A stretch of DNA of 64,000 nucleotides from Hymenobacter gelipurpurascens (GCF_900187375.1 NZ_FYEW01000002.1:620001-684000); one strand, 5' to 3'. Counted from the first letter of the stretch, positions 8,858 to 19,577 are shown. The notes: generated by a model not told the origin, from the letters alone. Numbers and translations are program-made.

Positions 8858-10198
8858 ATGCGTCACTTTCTACCTAGGCCACGTCGCCTGCTGGCCGCCT
8901 TACTGCTCGGAGGGCTGCTGCTGGGCACCGCTGCTTGCGACCTAGAACTTGCTAACCCTAACGCTGCCACCGACGCGCAAACGCTCACCACGCGTGAAGG
9001 TCTTTTTGCCTTGAGTGTAGGCCTACGCCAAATTTACTCTACGGCAGCCCTGGAGCCCATCATCCTGACTACTGGCACCACCAGCCGGGAGGTAAAAGGC
9101 ATTACCACTTTTTTCAATATCACCGAGTTGGAGCAAGGTGGGGCGCAGCTTTCCCCCAGCAACGCGAATACCTCGGCCCTGTTCGCTCGCAATTACCGGG
9201 TTGTGCTCATTGCAGACCAACTGATTGCGGCCGCTCCCATAGTATTTTCGGCTGATGCTGCGGCCCGCAGCGGTGTACTGTCCCATGCCTACTTGTTTAA
9301 AGCGGCGGCCCTGGCCGGCGTGGCACTGGGCTTTGAGCAGGGGCCGCTAAGCGCCGAAGCAGCGCCCACATTTGTGCCGCGGCAACAGCTTTTGCAGGAA
9401 GCTATTCGCCTGCTTGATTTGGCGGCCCAGGAGTTGGCCACTACCCCACCTTCTGCAGAATTTAACACGCAGGTAATAGGGCCCGATTTTAACCTACCGA
9501 ATACGGTACAGGCCTACAGGGCCCGCTTCAACCTGATGGCCGGCAACTACACAGCTGCCTTGGCTGCTGCCAACCTGGTGAACCTGACAGTGCGTTCGGC
9601 TTTCACTTATTCCACGCAAAACCCAAATCCGGTCTACCAGTTCACTATTCTGCCCGGCACCAACTTCCGCCCCCGCGACCGGTTTGGCCTGCCTGCTAGC
9701 CTCGTAGAGTCCGGCGACGGCCGCTTGGCGTTTTACCTGACTGGCCCCGTAGTAGCAGACAACAACAACGGTAGCACAGATAACATCCGCAGCCTCGCTG
9801 GCTTCTTCACCAGCCAGACCAGCCCCATTCCAGCCTACCTGCCCGACGAAATGCGCCTGATTCGGGCAGAGGCGAACCTGCGGGCCGCTACGCCCAATAT
9901 TGCGGCAGCCCTCACCGACATCAATGCCGTGCGCACCCAAACTACCGGCGACCCATTTGGCGTGTATGCTGCCCTACCCGCTTATTCGGGCCCGCAAACG
10001 GTAGATGCCCTGCTGCTGGAAGTGTACAAGCAACGGAGCGCCGAGCTGTTCCTGAGTGGCCTACGCCTGGACGACAGCCGCCGCTTTGGCCGGCCGGCCC
10101 CACCGACTACGCTCACTGAGCGCACCCGCAATTTCTACCCATATCCGCAGCAAGAGCGCGTCAACAACCCCAATACGCCAGCTGACCCTGCCATCTAA
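8858..10198 (+). CDS. SusD/RagB-family surface lipoprotein
   Basis: A 446-aa lipoprotein: hydrophobic leader and lipobox LLLGTAACD (Cys at about residue 27), followed by an N-terminal helical region (TTREGLFALSVGLRQIYSTA) and a C-terminal portion with LPDEMRLIRAEANLR and the ALTDINAVRTQT helix typical of SusD TPR-like folds. The protein is expected to sit on the cell surface as the substrate-binding lid of the SusC pore. It is shorter than many SusD proteins (500-600 aa). Spacing of 30 nt from susC supports one operon. Confidence 0.9.
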   Translation: MRHFLPRPRRLLAALLLGGLLLGTAACDLELANPNAATDAQTLTTREGLFALSVGLRQIYSTAALEPIILTTGTTSREVKGITTFFNITELEQGGAQLSPSNANTSALFARNYRVVLIADQLIAAAPIVFSADAAARSGVLSHAYLFKAAALAGVALGFEQGPLSAEAAPTFVPRQQLLQEAIRLLDLAAQELATTPPSAEFNTQVIGPDFNLPNTVQAYRARFNLMAGNYTAALAAANLVNLTVRSAFTYSTQNPNPVYQFTILPGTNFRPRDRFGLPASLVESGDGRLAFYLTGPVVADNNNGSTDNIRSLAGFFTSQTSPIPAYLPDEMRLIRAEANLRAATPNIAAALTDINAVRTQTTGDPFGVYAALPAYSGPQTVDALLLEVYKQRSAELFLSGLRLDDSRRFGRPAPPTTLTERTRNFYPYPQQERVNNPNTPADPAI

Positions 10199-10218
10199 CG
10201 AGTTGCTTCCTCTACACC

Positions 10219-10254
10219 ACAAGGCCCTTCCCAGCAATTTGGAAAGGGCCTTGT
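10219..10254. terminator. Hairpin between convergent SusD and small exported-protein genes
   Basis: Arms ACAAGGCCCTT / AAGGGCCTTGT (11 bp) with a 14-nt loop, midway between two converging genes. The T-tract is poor on both strands, so termination efficiency is uncertain. Confidence 0.55.
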
Positions 10255-10285
10255 CATTAGAAGAGGTGGCCTAGAAAGCTACAAT

Positions 10286-10732
10286 TTACTTCGGTGGCGC
10301 TACCAGCGGCACTAAGCCGAAGCCTAGTATTTGCCGGGCTGTAGAGTCGCGGAAGGTAACGTCAAGCTGGAAGTGTGGATATGCCTGCACCGTATCTGCT
10401 TTGAAAGAAAACGCTACAAATGGCTGTGGCTTTTGCGTATCGCGGAGGCGGTAGCCTAGCTTATACAGGCTAATGGTAGGCCCAAACTGCTTCGCCTGCT
10501 GATAAAGCGGATCGGCGGCCACGCGAAATTGCTGCACGGATAGGCCTTGCCGTACTTCAGGCGCCAAACAGCCGTAGGCCACTGCCCATTCGCCACGGGC
10601 CACGGCCAGCAGAAACTGCCGGGCCACCTGTATTTGTGAGGCGGGCGTTTGCACCGGTCGTGCCAGTAGAGGCCCGAACGAGAACAGCCCTAGTACGATC
10701 AGCCATGCAGCGCTTTTTCGAAATACAATCAT
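10286..10732 (-). CDS. Hypothetical small exported protein
   Basis: A 148-aa protein with an N-terminal hydrophobic segment (MIVFRKSAAWLIVLGLFSFGPLLA) reading as a signal peptide, then a single compact domain: QVARQFLLAVARGEWAVAYGCLAPEVRQGLS. The pattern (helix, then beta-rich end, with residues suggesting a cone-shaped pocket) resembles small NTF2-like/DUF4019-type domains, but I cannot assign a family. The upstream reading frame stays open well beyond this ATG; I chose the ATG at 10732 because the signal peptide begins there and the divIC-like gene ends just upstream (41 nt). Function unknown. Confidence 0.65.
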   Translation of the reverse strand: MIVFRKSAAWLIVLGLFSFGPLLARPVQTPASQIQVARQFLLAVARGEWAVAYGCLAPEVRQGLSVQQFRVAADPLYQQAKQFGPTISLYKLGYRLRDTQKPQPFVAFSFKADTVQAYPHFQLDVTFRDSTARQILGFGLVPLVAPPK

Positions 10733-10773
10733 CCAGCACGGAGGGCAACTACCACGCCACAAGCAAAGGGGGC

Positions 10774-11091
10774 CTAGTCTTGCTTTTCCTGTGGCACCAG
10801 CACGAATACGTCTTCGCCAGGGCGCTTCATAATGTACTTTTCCCGGGCAAACTTTTCCAGAAGTTCCGGGCTGCTGAGCAGTTCCGCCCGGTCTTTTTTC
10901 ACCTTGTCGATTTCGCGCAGGTAGTACTCCTTGTCCGTGCGTAGCTCCTGCCATTTGGCGTACATGTCGTACTGCTTCACGAAGTCGTTGGCATCGAACA
11001 CGAACATCCAGACCAGAAAACCCAGACCGGCCAGGAAGTAGAAGCTGCGCAGAAAGCGCGGCACCCGGCTGAATGCATCGGAGAAGCTCAT
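10774..11091 (-). CDS. Septum formation initiator, FtsB/DivIC family
   Basis: A 105-aa protein from the ATG at 11091. A short cytoplasmic N-terminus, one membrane span (about 15-32, FYFLAGLGFLVWMFVF), then a charged coiled coil (KWQELRTDKEYYLREIDKVKKDRAELLSS) and the conserved end FAREKYIMKRPGEDVFVLV. This is the FtsB/DivIC architecture; in the divisome it pairs with FtsL and FtsQ outside the membrane. The frame is open further upstream, but the extension is not conserved-looking. It lies 154 nt downstream of eno, an order common in the phylum (from memory). Confidence 0.88.
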   Translation of the reverse strand: MSFSDAFSRVPRFLRSFYFLAGLGFLVWMFVFDANDFVKQYDMYAKWQELRTDKEYYLREIDKVKKDRAELLSSPELLEKFAREKYIMKRPGEDVFVLVPQEKQD

Positions 11092-11245
11092 AGCAAGAAG
11101 GACGGAATGAATAGAAGTTGCGGCGTTTCGATTGCCTGACTCTACAAATATCATGATTTCGGCCAATACCACCGCAACACAAAACGGTGCCGCCACCCGA
11201 AGGCAACGGCACCGCTTACATCAGTGACTTCGGTAAGCCGCCGAA

Positions 11246-12860
<1,615 letters not shown>

Positions 12861-13433
12861 TTACGAAGCAGCTTCCTCGTCAGCTTTAGCTTCGTCGCGA
12901 GTCTCGCCTTCTTTTACCGTAGTGGTAGCAGTATCAGCGGGAGCAGCAGTTTCAACTACAGCAGCCGGAGCTACCGCTTCGCCAGCAGGAGCATCAGCCT
13001 TTTTCTTGCTGCGCGAACGACGCGTAGTGGTAGCCTTAGCTTCACCAGCAGTCTTAGTCTCCAACAACGTCTCGTTGAAGTCTACTAGCTCGATGATGCA
13101 CATCTCAGCGTTGTCACCCAGACGGGTAGCGCTCAGCTTGATGATGCGGGTATAGCCACCGGGACGGGTACCGATTTTAGCGGATACCGTGCCGAACAGC
13201 TCTTTCAGGGTCTCTTTGTTCTCCAGAACTGAGAAAACAAGACGACGTGAATGCGTAGTATCGCTCTTGGCTTTGGTCAGCAGGGGCTCAACGAACTTGC
13301 GCAGAGCTTTAGCTTTAGCAACCGTCGTGGTCACGCGCTTGTGCATGATCAGCGAAGAAGCCATGTTCGAAAGCATGGCATTGCGGTGCGAGGCCGTGCG
13401 GCCGAGGTGGTTGATGGTTTTACCGTGACGCAT
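12861..13433 (-). CDS. rplQ: 50S ribosomal protein L17 with C-terminal tail
   Basis: A 190-aa L17. The body (1-120) has [20 protein letters not shown] and [13 protein letters not shown], all standard. After residue about 122 there is a roughly 65-residue extension, first basic ([12 protein letters not shown]), then Ala/Pro/Thr-rich, then acidic ([11 protein letters not shown]). Such tails occur in Bacteroidota L17 but are absent from the E. coli protein (127 aa). L17 sits near the exit tunnel of the 50S subunit. It is separated from rpoA by a terminator, and a TAnnTTTGC element precedes it, so it may be its own transcript. Confidence 0.97.
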   Translation of the reverse strand: MRHGKTINHLGRTASHRNAMLSNMASSLIMHKRVTTTVAKAKALRKFVEPLLTKAKSDTTHSRRLVFSVLENKETLKELFGTVSAKIGTRPGGYTRIIKLSATRLGDNAEMCIIELVDFNETLLETKTAGEAKATTTRRSRSKKKADAPAGEAVAPAAVVETAAPADTATTTVKEGETRDEAKADEEAAS

Positions 13434-13483
13434 AAAAAAAAGAATGTGTGGGCTTGCGAACGACGACCACGGCGGAAAGCAAG

Positions 13484-13626
13484 GCGCTAGGCCACTTTCT
13501 CATTAGAACCGTCATCCCTTGGGCTCACTAGTTAAGGGAAGTATGAAATTGGAGTGCAAAGGTACAGAATACCCAGACACAAAAAAGGTGCTGAGATGAA
13601 ATAGTGCGCTAGGCCACCTTCTCATT
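13484..13626. repeat. Near-identical 21-bp direct repeats flanking the rplQ promoter
   Basis: Copies at 13484-13504 and 13606-13626 differ at one base; both contain GCTAGGCCAC followed by a TTCTCATT end. They lie 122 bp apart, one on each side of the rplQ -7 element and the rpoA terminator loop. Confidence 0.85.
13556..13586 (-). promoter_or_regulatory. Promoter of rplQ
   Basis: TACCTTTGC (13564-13556) is a full match to the Bacteroidota -7 consensus. TTTTTTG at 13586-13580 may act as the -33 element but leaves only 15 nt of spacing, shorter than usual. That T-run is also the tail of the rpoA terminator. Confidence 0.7.
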
Positions 13627-13638
13627 CTCAGCACCTTT
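13580..13638 (-). terminator. Terminator of rpoA
   Basis: Perfect 12-bp arms (AAAGGTGCTGAG at 13584-13595, CTCAGCACCTTT at 13627-13638), 31-nt loop containing one TAGGCC copy, followed by TTTTTTG on the minus strand. Confidence 0.8.
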
Positions 13639-13650
13639 CTTTAAAGAACT

Positions 13651-14640
13651 CTATTCTTCGTCGAGCTTGTACTTGCCCAGGTCCATGCCGAAGGTTAGGC
13701 CTTTCTCCTCTACGAGGTTTTCCAGCTCAGTCAGCGACTTCTTACCGAAGTTGCGGAACTTCATCATGTCCGCCATGTCCAGCTGCACAAGGTCGCCGAG
13801 CGTCTTGATGTCAGCGGCCTTGAGGCAGTTGTAAGCGCGTACGCTCAAGTCCATGTCCGCCAGTGGCGTCTTCAGAACTTTACGCATGTGCAGCGTCTCT
13901 TCATCCACCGTCTCTTCTTCTTCAGCTTTTGCTGTTTCGAAGGTCATCGTGCTGTCCGAGAACAGCATGAAGTGCTGAATGAGAATGTTGGCCGCACCTT
14001 TCAGCGCATCCTCTGGGTGGATAGAACCGTCTGTGTGAATCTCGATCAAGAGCTTCTCATAGTCAGTCTTTTGCTCCACGCGAGTATTCTCGATGCTATA
14101 CTTTACGTTTTTGATAGGCGTAAAGATGGCATCGATAGCAATCTGACCGAAGATCTGGTCAGCAGGCTTGTTTTCCTCGGCAGGAACGTAGCCACGACCT
14201 TTCTGTACCGTAAACTCAAACTCGAGTTCGATATTGGGGTCAATGTTACAAATTACCAAGTCCGGGTTAAGCACCTGGAAACCATTGGTGAACTTGTTGA
14301 TTTCACCCGCCGTGAATGTATCCTGGCCCTTGATACGAACCGTGATTTTGTCCTCAATGGCGTCGCTGACCTTCTTGAAGCGCACTTGCTTCAAGTTCAG
14401 AATGATCTCGGACATATCCTCAATCACCCCTTCGATGGTCATGAACTCATGCAGAACGCTGCTGGTGCGGACCGACGTGATGGCGTAGCCCTCTAGCGAC
14501 GACAGCAGGATGCGGCGCAAAGCGTTGCCGATCGTGACGCCGTAGCCTTTCTCCAGCGGTTTAAATTCAAACGTTCCGTAGAAGTCGTCAGATTTCTCCA
14601 TCACGACCTTCTCCGGCATTTGAAAAGCTAAGATTGACAT
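13651..14640 (-). CDS. rpoA: RNA polymerase alpha subunit
   Basis: A 329-aa RpoA. The N-terminal dimerisation domain (1-230) has [20 protein letters not shown] and the [18 protein letters not shown] region; the C-terminal domain (from about 255) has [20 protein letters not shown] and [15 protein letters not shown], the helix-hairpin-helix that contacts UP elements and activators. Assembly scaffold of RNA polymerase. It is bounded on both sides by hairpin terminators (13580-13638 and 14752-14780), unlike the classical alpha operon, so it may have its own promoter; I did not find a clear one in 14641-14751. Confidence 0.98.
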   Translation of the reverse strand: MSILAFQMPEKVVMEKSDDFYGTFEFKPLEKGYGVTIGNALRRILLSSLEGYAITSVRTSSVLHEFMTIEGVIEDMSEIILNLKQVRFKKVSDAIEDKITVRIKGQDTFTAGEINKFTNGFQVLNPDLVICNIDPNIELEFEFTVQKGRGYVPAEENKPADQIFGQIAIDAIFTPIKNVKYSIENTRVEQKTDYEKLLIEIHTDGSIHPEDALKGAANILIQHFMLFSDSTMTFETAKAEEEETVDEETLHMRKVLKTPLADMDLSVRAYNCLKAADIKTLGDLVQLDMADMMKFRNFGKKSLTELENLVEEKGLTFGMDLGKYKLDEE

Positions 14641-14665
14641 AAGTGGGGCGGTTTGAAGTAGTGAA

Positions 14666-14717
14666 TAGCAGGTGGTAAGAATGCGACTAATCTAGCCTAA
14701 TTCCTTACCGCCTGCTA
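14666..14717. repeat. Inverted repeat upstream of rpoA
   Basis: Arms 14666-14679 and 14704-14717 pair at 13 of 14 positions (TAGCAGGTGGTAAG with CTTACCGCCTGCTA) around a 24-nt loop. It lies 26 nt upstream of the rpoA start, so it could be an operator or leader stem. Confidence 0.55.
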
Positions 14718-14751
14718 CCCAAATCCATTTATAACAAGGAAAAAAGTCGAA

Positions 14752-14780
14752 GCAGGAAAACGGCCCAGGATCCTGGGCCG
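14752..14780 (-). terminator. Terminator of rpsD
   Basis: 14761-14780 is a perfect 20-bp palindrome (CGGCCCAGGA TCCTGGGCCG) followed on the minus strand by TTTTCC, 9 nt after the rpsD stop. Confidence 0.8.
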
Positions 14781-14789
14781 CTTTCGTTA

Positions 14790-15395
14790 TTACTTCGAGT
14801 AAAGCTCGACGATGAGCTGCTCCGTGATTTTCTCCGGAATCAGGTCACGCGAGGGGGCGTTGAGGAACTTGCCCACCATATCCTTGCCGTCCCACTCCAG
14901 CCACGAGAAAGCACGGGCATTGCGGGCGCTTAGGCTGGTAACGATAGCCTCCAACGACTTCGACTTCTCACGAACGGCAACAACGTCGCCAGCACGGAGT
15001 TTGTACGAAGCAATGTTTACTACCTCGCCGTTAACGGTGATGTGCTTGTGCAGAACGAGCTGACGAGCAGCACGGCGTGTTGGAGCAATGCCCAAACGGT
15101 ATACCGTGTTGTCCAGACGAGCCTCCAGCAAAGCCAGCAGGTTATCGCCGGTGATGCCAGGCATGGTAGCAGCTTTGTGGAACAGGTTCTCAAACTGCTT
15201 TTCCAGGACGCCATACATGTACTTCACTTTCTGCTTCTCCATCAACTGGACAGCGTACTCGCTCTGTTTCTTACGACGGCCACGACCATGTTGGCCGGGG
15301 GGGTATGCTTTCTTGGTGAGTGCCTTGCTTGGGCCGAAGATCGGCTCATTGAAGCGACGGGCAATCTTGGTTTTAGGACCAGTATAACGTGCCAT
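14790..15395 (-). CDS. rpsD: 30S ribosomal protein S4
   Basis: A 201-aa S4: [22 protein letters not shown], then [27 protein letters not shown] and the S4 RNA-binding domain ([34 protein letters not shown]). Primary 16S rRNA binder that nucleates 30S assembly. There is no CxxC zinc pair in the N-terminus, so it is the zinc-free form. A 128-nt spacer with inverted repeats separates it from rpsK upstream. Confidence 0.98.
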   Translation of the reverse strand: MARYTGPKTKIARRFNEPIFGPSKALTKKAYPPGQHGRGRRKKQSEYAVQLMEKQKVKYMYGVLEKQFENLFHKAATMPGITGDNLLALLEARLDNTVYRLGIAPTRRAARQLVLHKHITVNGEVVNIASYKLRAGDVVAVREKSKSLEAIVTSLSARNARAFSWLEWDGKDMVGKFLNAPSRDLIPEKITEQLIVELYSK

Positions 15396-15495
15396 TTCGG
15401 GGATGTTGTGTGATGTGGGGGTTGAACCGCGTGTGTCGGACCTCGGAGGCGCACCTTACAAAGGAGAAAAAGCGCATCAGAAATCCGACACCGGT

Positions 15496-15512
15496 GGCCT
15501 ACAACGTAGGCC
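15496..15512. repeat. GGCCTAC-aac-GTAGGCC hairpin in the rpsK-rpsD spacer
   Basis: A perfect 7-bp inverted repeat with a 3-nt loop built from two copies of the window-wide GGCCTA word, 12 nt past the rpsK stop. A second stem pairs 15433-15440 with 15484-15491 (GTGTCGGA/TCCGACAC). Confidence 0.6.
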
Positions 15513-15523
15513 TGTTCAATTAA

Positions 15524-15916
15524 CTAAACGCGACGACGTTTGGGAGGACGGCAGCCATTGTGGGGCAGCGGCGTCACGTCCTTGATGGTCGTTACCTCAA
15601 TACCCACGTTACCCAGCGTACGAATAGCCGACTCACGGCCTGCGCCCGGACCCTTCACGAATACCTCGGCTTTACGCATGCCCAAATCATGAGCTACTTT
15701 GCCGCAGTCCGTAGCAGCCATTTGAGCTGCATAGGGGGTGTTCTTCTTAGAACCCCGGAATCCCATCTTACCAGCCGAAGCCCAGGAGATTACCTGACCA
15801 TTGTTGTTGGTAATGGAGATGATGATGTTGTTGAACGAGGCCTTGATGTGAACCTGGCCTACTGGCTCAACAACGACAACGCGCTTCTTGGCTTTGTCTT
15901 TTCTTTTTTGTGCCAT
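15524..15916 (-). CDS. rpsK: 30S ribosomal protein S11
   Basis: A 130-aa S11 with [34 protein letters not shown] and the conserved end [18 protein letters not shown] in form (here [20 protein letters not shown]). It lies on the 30S platform near the mRNA exit. A 73-nt spacer containing a 9-bp hairpin separates it from rpsM. Confidence 0.98.
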   Translation of the reverse strand: MAQKRKDKAKKRVVVVEPVGQVHIKASFNNIIISITNNNGQVISWASAGKMGFRGSKKNTPYAAQMAATDCGKVAHDLGMRKAEVFVKGPGAGRESAIRTLGNVGIEVTTIKDVTPLPHNGCRPPKRRRV

Positions 15917-15989
15917 TTGGTTATCGCAAAATCTACAGGAGTTGTTGAAGTGCAGCTTTGAAAAACTGCACTTCGATTCCCGTTAAGGT

Positions 15990-16367
15990 TTATTTAGTAG
16001 CCTTCTTCTTGCCAGCAACGGTCTTACGCTTGCCCTTACGGGTACGCGAGTTGTTCTTGGTACGCTGACCACGAACTGGCAGACCTTTGCGATGACGCAG
16101 ACCACGGTAGCAACCGATGTCCATCAGGCGCTTAATGTTCAGCTGCACTTCTGAGCGCAGCACACCTTCGGTTTTGAATTCAGCAGCAATTACGCTACGG
16201 ATTTCACCAGCCTCTGCTTCTGTCCAGTCTTTCACCTTCTTATTCAGGTCTACACCTGCTTTCGTTAGGATCTGCTGGGCCGAAGGACGACCGATGCCGA
16301 AAATGTAGGTCAGCGCGATTTCACCGCGCTTGTTGTCTGGGATGTCTACCCCTGCAATACGAGCCAT
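15990..16367 (-). CDS. rpsM: 30S ribosomal protein S13
   Basis: A 125-aa S13: [26 protein letters not shown] (helix-two-turn-helix), [19 protein letters not shown], and a basic Lys/Arg tail ([18 protein letters not shown]). It forms intersubunit bridges in the 30S head. The spacer upstream towards rpmJ is unusually long (113 nt) and structured. Confidence 0.98.
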   Translation of the reverse strand: MARIAGVDIPDNKRGEIALTYIFGIGRPSAQQILTKAGVDLNKKVKDWTEAEAGEIRSVIAAEFKTEGVLRSEVQLNIKRLMDIGCYRGLRHRKGLPVRGQRTKNNSRTRKGKRKTVAGKKKATK

Positions 16368-16395
16368 GTGTTGAGTTTGGGTTTTTGGCGAGTTA

Positions 16396-16469
16396 GGGTC
16401 TTGGGGACCTGGTTTAGGTTAGGACAGTTTTCCTTCAAAAACCAAGTCCTTAGGACCCGAAGTCCCCAA
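16396..16469 (-). repeat. Structured spacer between rpmJ and rpsM
   Basis: TTGGGGAC (16401-16408) pairs with GTCCCCAA (16462-16469). The adjoining GGGTC (16396-16400) can pair with GACCC (16454-16458), which would make the two pairings alternative or pseudoknotted. The spacer precedes rpsM on the transcript and could be a regulatory leader (inference). Confidence 0.45.
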
Positions 16470-16480
16470 CTTCCAGTTGA

Positions 16481-16597
16481 CTAGCCCTGACGCTGTTTGT
16501 AGCGAGGGTTCTTTTTGTTGATAACGTAGAGCTTGCCGTTGCGGCGGACCAGCTTGCAGTCAACACTACGCTTCTTAACCGAGGTTTTGACTTTCAT
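16481..16597 (-). CDS. rpmJ: 50S ribosomal protein L36
   Basis: A 38-aa protein read directly from the sequence: [38 protein letters not shown]. This is L36 of the usual length, between infA and rpsM as expected. Of the C-C-C-H zinc ligands only one Cys (residue 14) remains, with Ser at residue 11, and Tyr/Gln replace the later Cys/His, so this is a zinc-independent form. Confidence 0.95.
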   Translation of the reverse strand: MKVKTSVKKRSVDCKLVRRNGKLYVINKKNPRYKQRQG

Positions 16598-16606
16598 GTC
16601 GTCGGG

Positions 16607-16825
16607 TTATTTGTAACGGTACACAATTCGGCCCTTCGACAGATCGTAGGGCGACATTTCCAACTTAACCTTATCTCCCGGCAGAATTTTAATATAGTGC
16701 ATCCGCATCTTACCCGAAATGTGGGCAATCAACTGGTGACCGTTTTCCAGTTCCACTCGGAACATGGCGTTGGAAAGGGCTTCCAGGATGACACCGTCCT
16801 GCTCAATGGAAGTTTGTTTGGCCAT
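16607..16825 (-). CDS. infA: Translation initiation factor IF-1
   Basis: A 72-aa OB-fold protein: [30 protein letters not shown], then [28 protein letters not shown]. It binds the 30S A site during initiation. The start lies 4 nt after the stop of map, in the usual secY-map-infA-rpmJ order. Confidence 0.98.
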   Translation of the reverse strand: MAKQTSIEQDGVILEALSNAMFRVELENGHQLIAHISGKMRMHYIKILPGDKVKLEMSPYDLSKGRIVYRYK

Positions 16826-16829
16826 AAGG

Positions 16830-17600
16830 CTACTGTAAGGCTTTTTCTATGTATTCGAAGGAGGTAAGTATTTCCGCCTTGTCTTTGCGAACAACTACTG
16901 TATGCTCAAAATGCGCTGAGGGCTTTTGGTCTTTGGTCCGGATAGTCCAGCCATCCTTTTCCTGTACCACACTCTTAGTGCCAAGATTCACCATAGGCTC
17001 AATAGCAAGAGTCAACCCTGTCTGCAGCTTAAGTCCCGAACCACGTTTACCGTAGTTAGGCACCTCTGGCCGCTCGTGCAGCTTCTTACCAATTCCGTGA
17101 CCTACAAGTTCCCTCACTACTCCATAACCCTGCTTCTCAACATGGTCCTGAATAGCAAAGCTGATGTCGCCCATCCGGTTGCCTGCCACTGCCTGTTCAA
17201 TGCCCAGATACAGCGACTTTTTGGTTTCTTCAAGCAACTTAATTACCTCTGGTGCTACTTCCCCCACAGGGTAGGTATAAGCACTGTCGGAATGATAGCC
17301 GTTGAGTAAAACCCCAGCGTCTACCGATATAATATCACCGCTTTTCAGAGTGTAGTCTCCAGGAAAGCCATGTACTACAACTGCATTAGGTGAAATACAC
17401 AGGCTATACTCAAACCCATTGTACCCTTTGAAAGAAGGGTGTGCTCCATGATCCCGAATGAATTCCTCTGCGCGCTTATCAAGCTCTCGCGTTGTAACAC
17501 CTTCTCGGATCATGCCAGCTACTTCTCCGTGGGCCTGAGCTAGCACTTTCGCGCTAGCTCTCATGAGTTCGATTTCTTCCTCTGTCTTGTAAACAATCAT
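16830..17600 (-). CDS. map: Methionine aminopeptidase, type I
   Basis: A 256-aa MetAP of the short type Ia form (no N-terminal extension). Metal ligands are visible: His in [11 protein letters not shown], Asp in [19 protein letters not shown] (two Asp), His in [11 protein letters not shown], Glu in [10 protein letters not shown] and the last Glu/His stretch [17 protein letters not shown]. It removes the initiator Met from nascent proteins at the ribosome. It begins 5 nt after secY. Confidence 0.97.
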   Translation of the reverse strand: MIVYKTEEEIELMRASAKVLAQAHGEVAGMIREGVTTRELDKRAEEFIRDHGAHPSFKGYNGFEYSLCISPNAVVVHGFPGDYTLKSGDIISVDAGVLLNGYHSDSAYTYPVGEVAPEVIKLLEETKKSLYLGIEQAVAGNRMGDISFAIQDHVEKQGYGVVRELVGHGIGKKLHERPEVPNYGKRGSGLKLQTGLTLAIEPMVNLGTKSVVQEKDGWTIRTKDQKPSAHFEHTVVVRKDKAEILTSFEYIEKALQ

Positions 17601-17605
17601 CTTGG

Positions 17606-18925
17606 TTACGAAGCAAGAGCAATGTTTTGTGAACGGCCTCGTACTTTACCTGATTTCATCATGCCATCGTAATGACGCATGAGCAAGTAGCTTTTCACCT
17701 GGTTCATGGTATCTAGTACAACACCAACCATAATGATCAGCGAAGTTCCACCATAGAACTGAGCGAAAGGACGAGTAACGCCAGCTACAGTTGCTAGGGA
17801 AGGCAAGATAGCTATGGCAGCCAAAGCAACTGCACCAGGCAAAGTGATACGCGTTAATACCTCATCAATGTACTCTGACGTGTCACGACCTGGCTTAACC
17901 CCAGGAATGAAGCCACCACTACGCTTCAGGTCATCCGCAATCTGATTGGGGTTGACGCTGATAGCAGTATAGAAGTACGTGAAGATGATAATTAACAGAC
18001 CAAATACCACATTGTATACCCAGTGATTCGGCTGAAACCAAGTACCAATAAGACCAGCAGTCTCACTGTCCTTATTCCAAGCTGAAGCTGCGATAGCAGG
18101 CACAAACATCAATGATTGAGCAAAGATGATGGGCATAACGCCAGCCGCATTTACTTTCATTGGAATGTACTGGCGCTGCGAACTAAGCTGCGCTGCACCT
18201 CCAACTTGCTTGGCGTACTGTACTGGTATTTGACGGACTGCTTGCGTAAGAATGATCACGGCCATTACGACCAGGAACAGTACGGCTAGTTCTATCAAGA
18301 AAATCAACGAGCCACGCATAGTACGAGCTGTTGCTTCTCCAATCAAAGCACCGGGGAGTCGCGATACAATCCCGATCATGATGATCATGGAAATACCGTT
18401 ACCAATCCCTTTGTCAGTGATTTTTTCTCCGAGCCACATACAGAACAATGTGCCAGCCGTGACAATCATGGCTGTCGAAATTGTAAAGAATAGGCCCGGA
18501 TTAGTGATAGCCTCAGCATTAATGGTTGCGATAAATCCAACGGATTGTAAGGCAACGATAGGTATAGTGAGGAGCCGCGTGTATTGGTTTATCTTCTTAC
18601 GTCCCGATTCTCCCTCCTTCTGTAGCTTTTGGAAGTAAGGCACTGCTATCGTGAGCAGCTGCAGCACGATAGAAGCTGAGATATAAGGCATGATGCCTAG
18701 AGCAAAAACCGAAGCGTGACTGAACGCGCCGCCTAGCAAAGTATCTAAGATACCGAGCACACCGCCTGCGTTATTTGTCAACCGATTCGGATCTACCCCG
18801 GGCAGCACCACGTAAGAACCCAGCCGATATATGGCAATGAAGAAAAGCGTATTGAAGATCCGCATACGCAGATCTTCAATCGCAAAAATGTTCTTAATCG
18901 TAGTGATGAACTTGTTCATTGCCAA
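17606..18925 (-). CDS. secY: Preprotein translocase subunit SecY
   Basis: A 439-aa polytopic protein with about ten membrane spans. Recognisable parts are RIFNTLFFIAIYRLGSYVVLPGVDP (span 1), the plug-adjacent GGAFSHASVFALGIMPYISASI, and IPVQYAKQVGG with the C-terminal spans. It is the SecYEG channel core. Translation may begin at the first ATG or at MNKFITTIK two codons later. It sits between rplO and map in the spc-type operon; secE is encoded at 47033-47227. Confidence 0.98.
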   Translation of the reverse strand: MAMNKFITTIKNIFAIEDLRMRIFNTLFFIAIYRLGSYVVLPGVDPNRLTNNAGGVLGILDTLLGGAFSHASVFALGIMPYISASIVLQLLTIAVPYFQKLQKEGESGRKKINQYTRLLTIPIVALQSVGFIATINAEAITNPGLFFTISTAMIVTAGTLFCMWLGEKITDKGIGNGISMIIMIGIVSRLPGALIGEATARTMRGSLIFLIELAVLFLVVMAVIILTQAVRQIPVQYAKQVGGAAQLSSQRQYIPMKVNAAGVMPIIFAQSLMFVPAIAASAWNKDSETAGLIGTWFQPNHWVYNVVFGLLIIIFTYFYTAISVNPNQIADDLKRSGGFIPGVKPGRDTSEYIDEVLTRITLPGAVALAAIAILPSLATVAGVTRPFAQFYGGTSLIIMVGVVLDTMNQVKSYLLMRHYDGMMKSGKVRGRSQNIALAS

Positions 18926-18931
18926 TCAGGC

Positions 18932-19378
18932 TTACAGCGTCACAGCTTTACCACCTGCCTTCTCAATAGCTTCAACAGCAGACTTAGAGAAAGCATGGGC
19001 ATGTACTTCTAAAGCTTTGGTGATTTCACCACGGCCTAGAACTTTGATCTTGGCATTCTTAGAAGCCAGACCAGCATTTACAAAGAAATCTTTGTCAAGC
19101 GTAGTAGTGCTACCGTTTTCAGTCAGAGCAGCCAATACGTCCAAGTTTACAGCTTTGTACTCAACACGGTTAATGTTGGTAAAGCCGAACTTAGGAATAC
19201 GACGCTGCAAAGGCATCTGGCCACCTTCGAAGCCAGACTTCTTAGAGTAACCCGAACGGGACTTGGCACCTTTGTGACCGCGCGTCGATGTGCCGCCACG
19301 GCCTGAACCCGTACCACGGCCTACACGCTTTTCATTGCGAGTAGAGCCAACGGCGGGTGAGAGATTGCTGAGATTCAT
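18932..19378 (-). CDS. rplO: 50S ribosomal protein L15
   Basis: A 148-aa L15: [43 protein letters not shown] is the Gly/Arg-rich extension that threads into 23S r[20 protein letters not shown] and the C-terminal [23 protein letters not shown] are conserved. It starts 13 nt after rpmD. Confidence 0.98.
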   Translation of the reverse strand: MNLSNLSPAVGSTRNEKRVGRGTGSGRGGTSTRGHKGAKSRSGYSKKSGFEGGQMPLQRRIPKFGFTNINRVEYKAVNLDVLAALTENGSTTTLDKDFFVNAGLASKNAKIKVLGRGEITKALEVHAHAFSKSAVEAIEKAGGKAVTL

Positions 19379-19391
19379 TTTCGGGAGATTC

Positions 19392-19571
19392 CTATAGTTC
19401 GGTTACTTCCAACAGGTGCTTCACGGCATTTACCATACCAGCAACCTGAGGAGTATTTTCTACTTCTTTGCTGCTGCCGATCTTGCCTAGGCCTAGGGCC
19501 TTAATCGTGCGTTTCTGACGCTCAGGGCGGTCAATAACGCTCTTTACTAATTTAATGTGGATCTGCGCCAT
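19392..19571 (-). CDS. rpmD: 50S ribosomal protein L30
   Basis: A 59-aa protein: [19 protein letters not shown], then [20 protein letters not shown] and [20 protein letters not shown]. Size, motif (IKLVKS...KALGLGKI) and place between rpsE and rplO identify L30. The Ala-Leu-Gly-Leu-Gly run is encoded by overlapping copies of the CTAGGC word. Confidence 0.96.
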   Translation of the reverse strand: MAQIHIKLVKSVIDRPERQKRTIKALGLGKIGSSKEVENTPQVAGMVNAVKHLLEVTEL

Positions 19572-19577
19572 CTTCTC

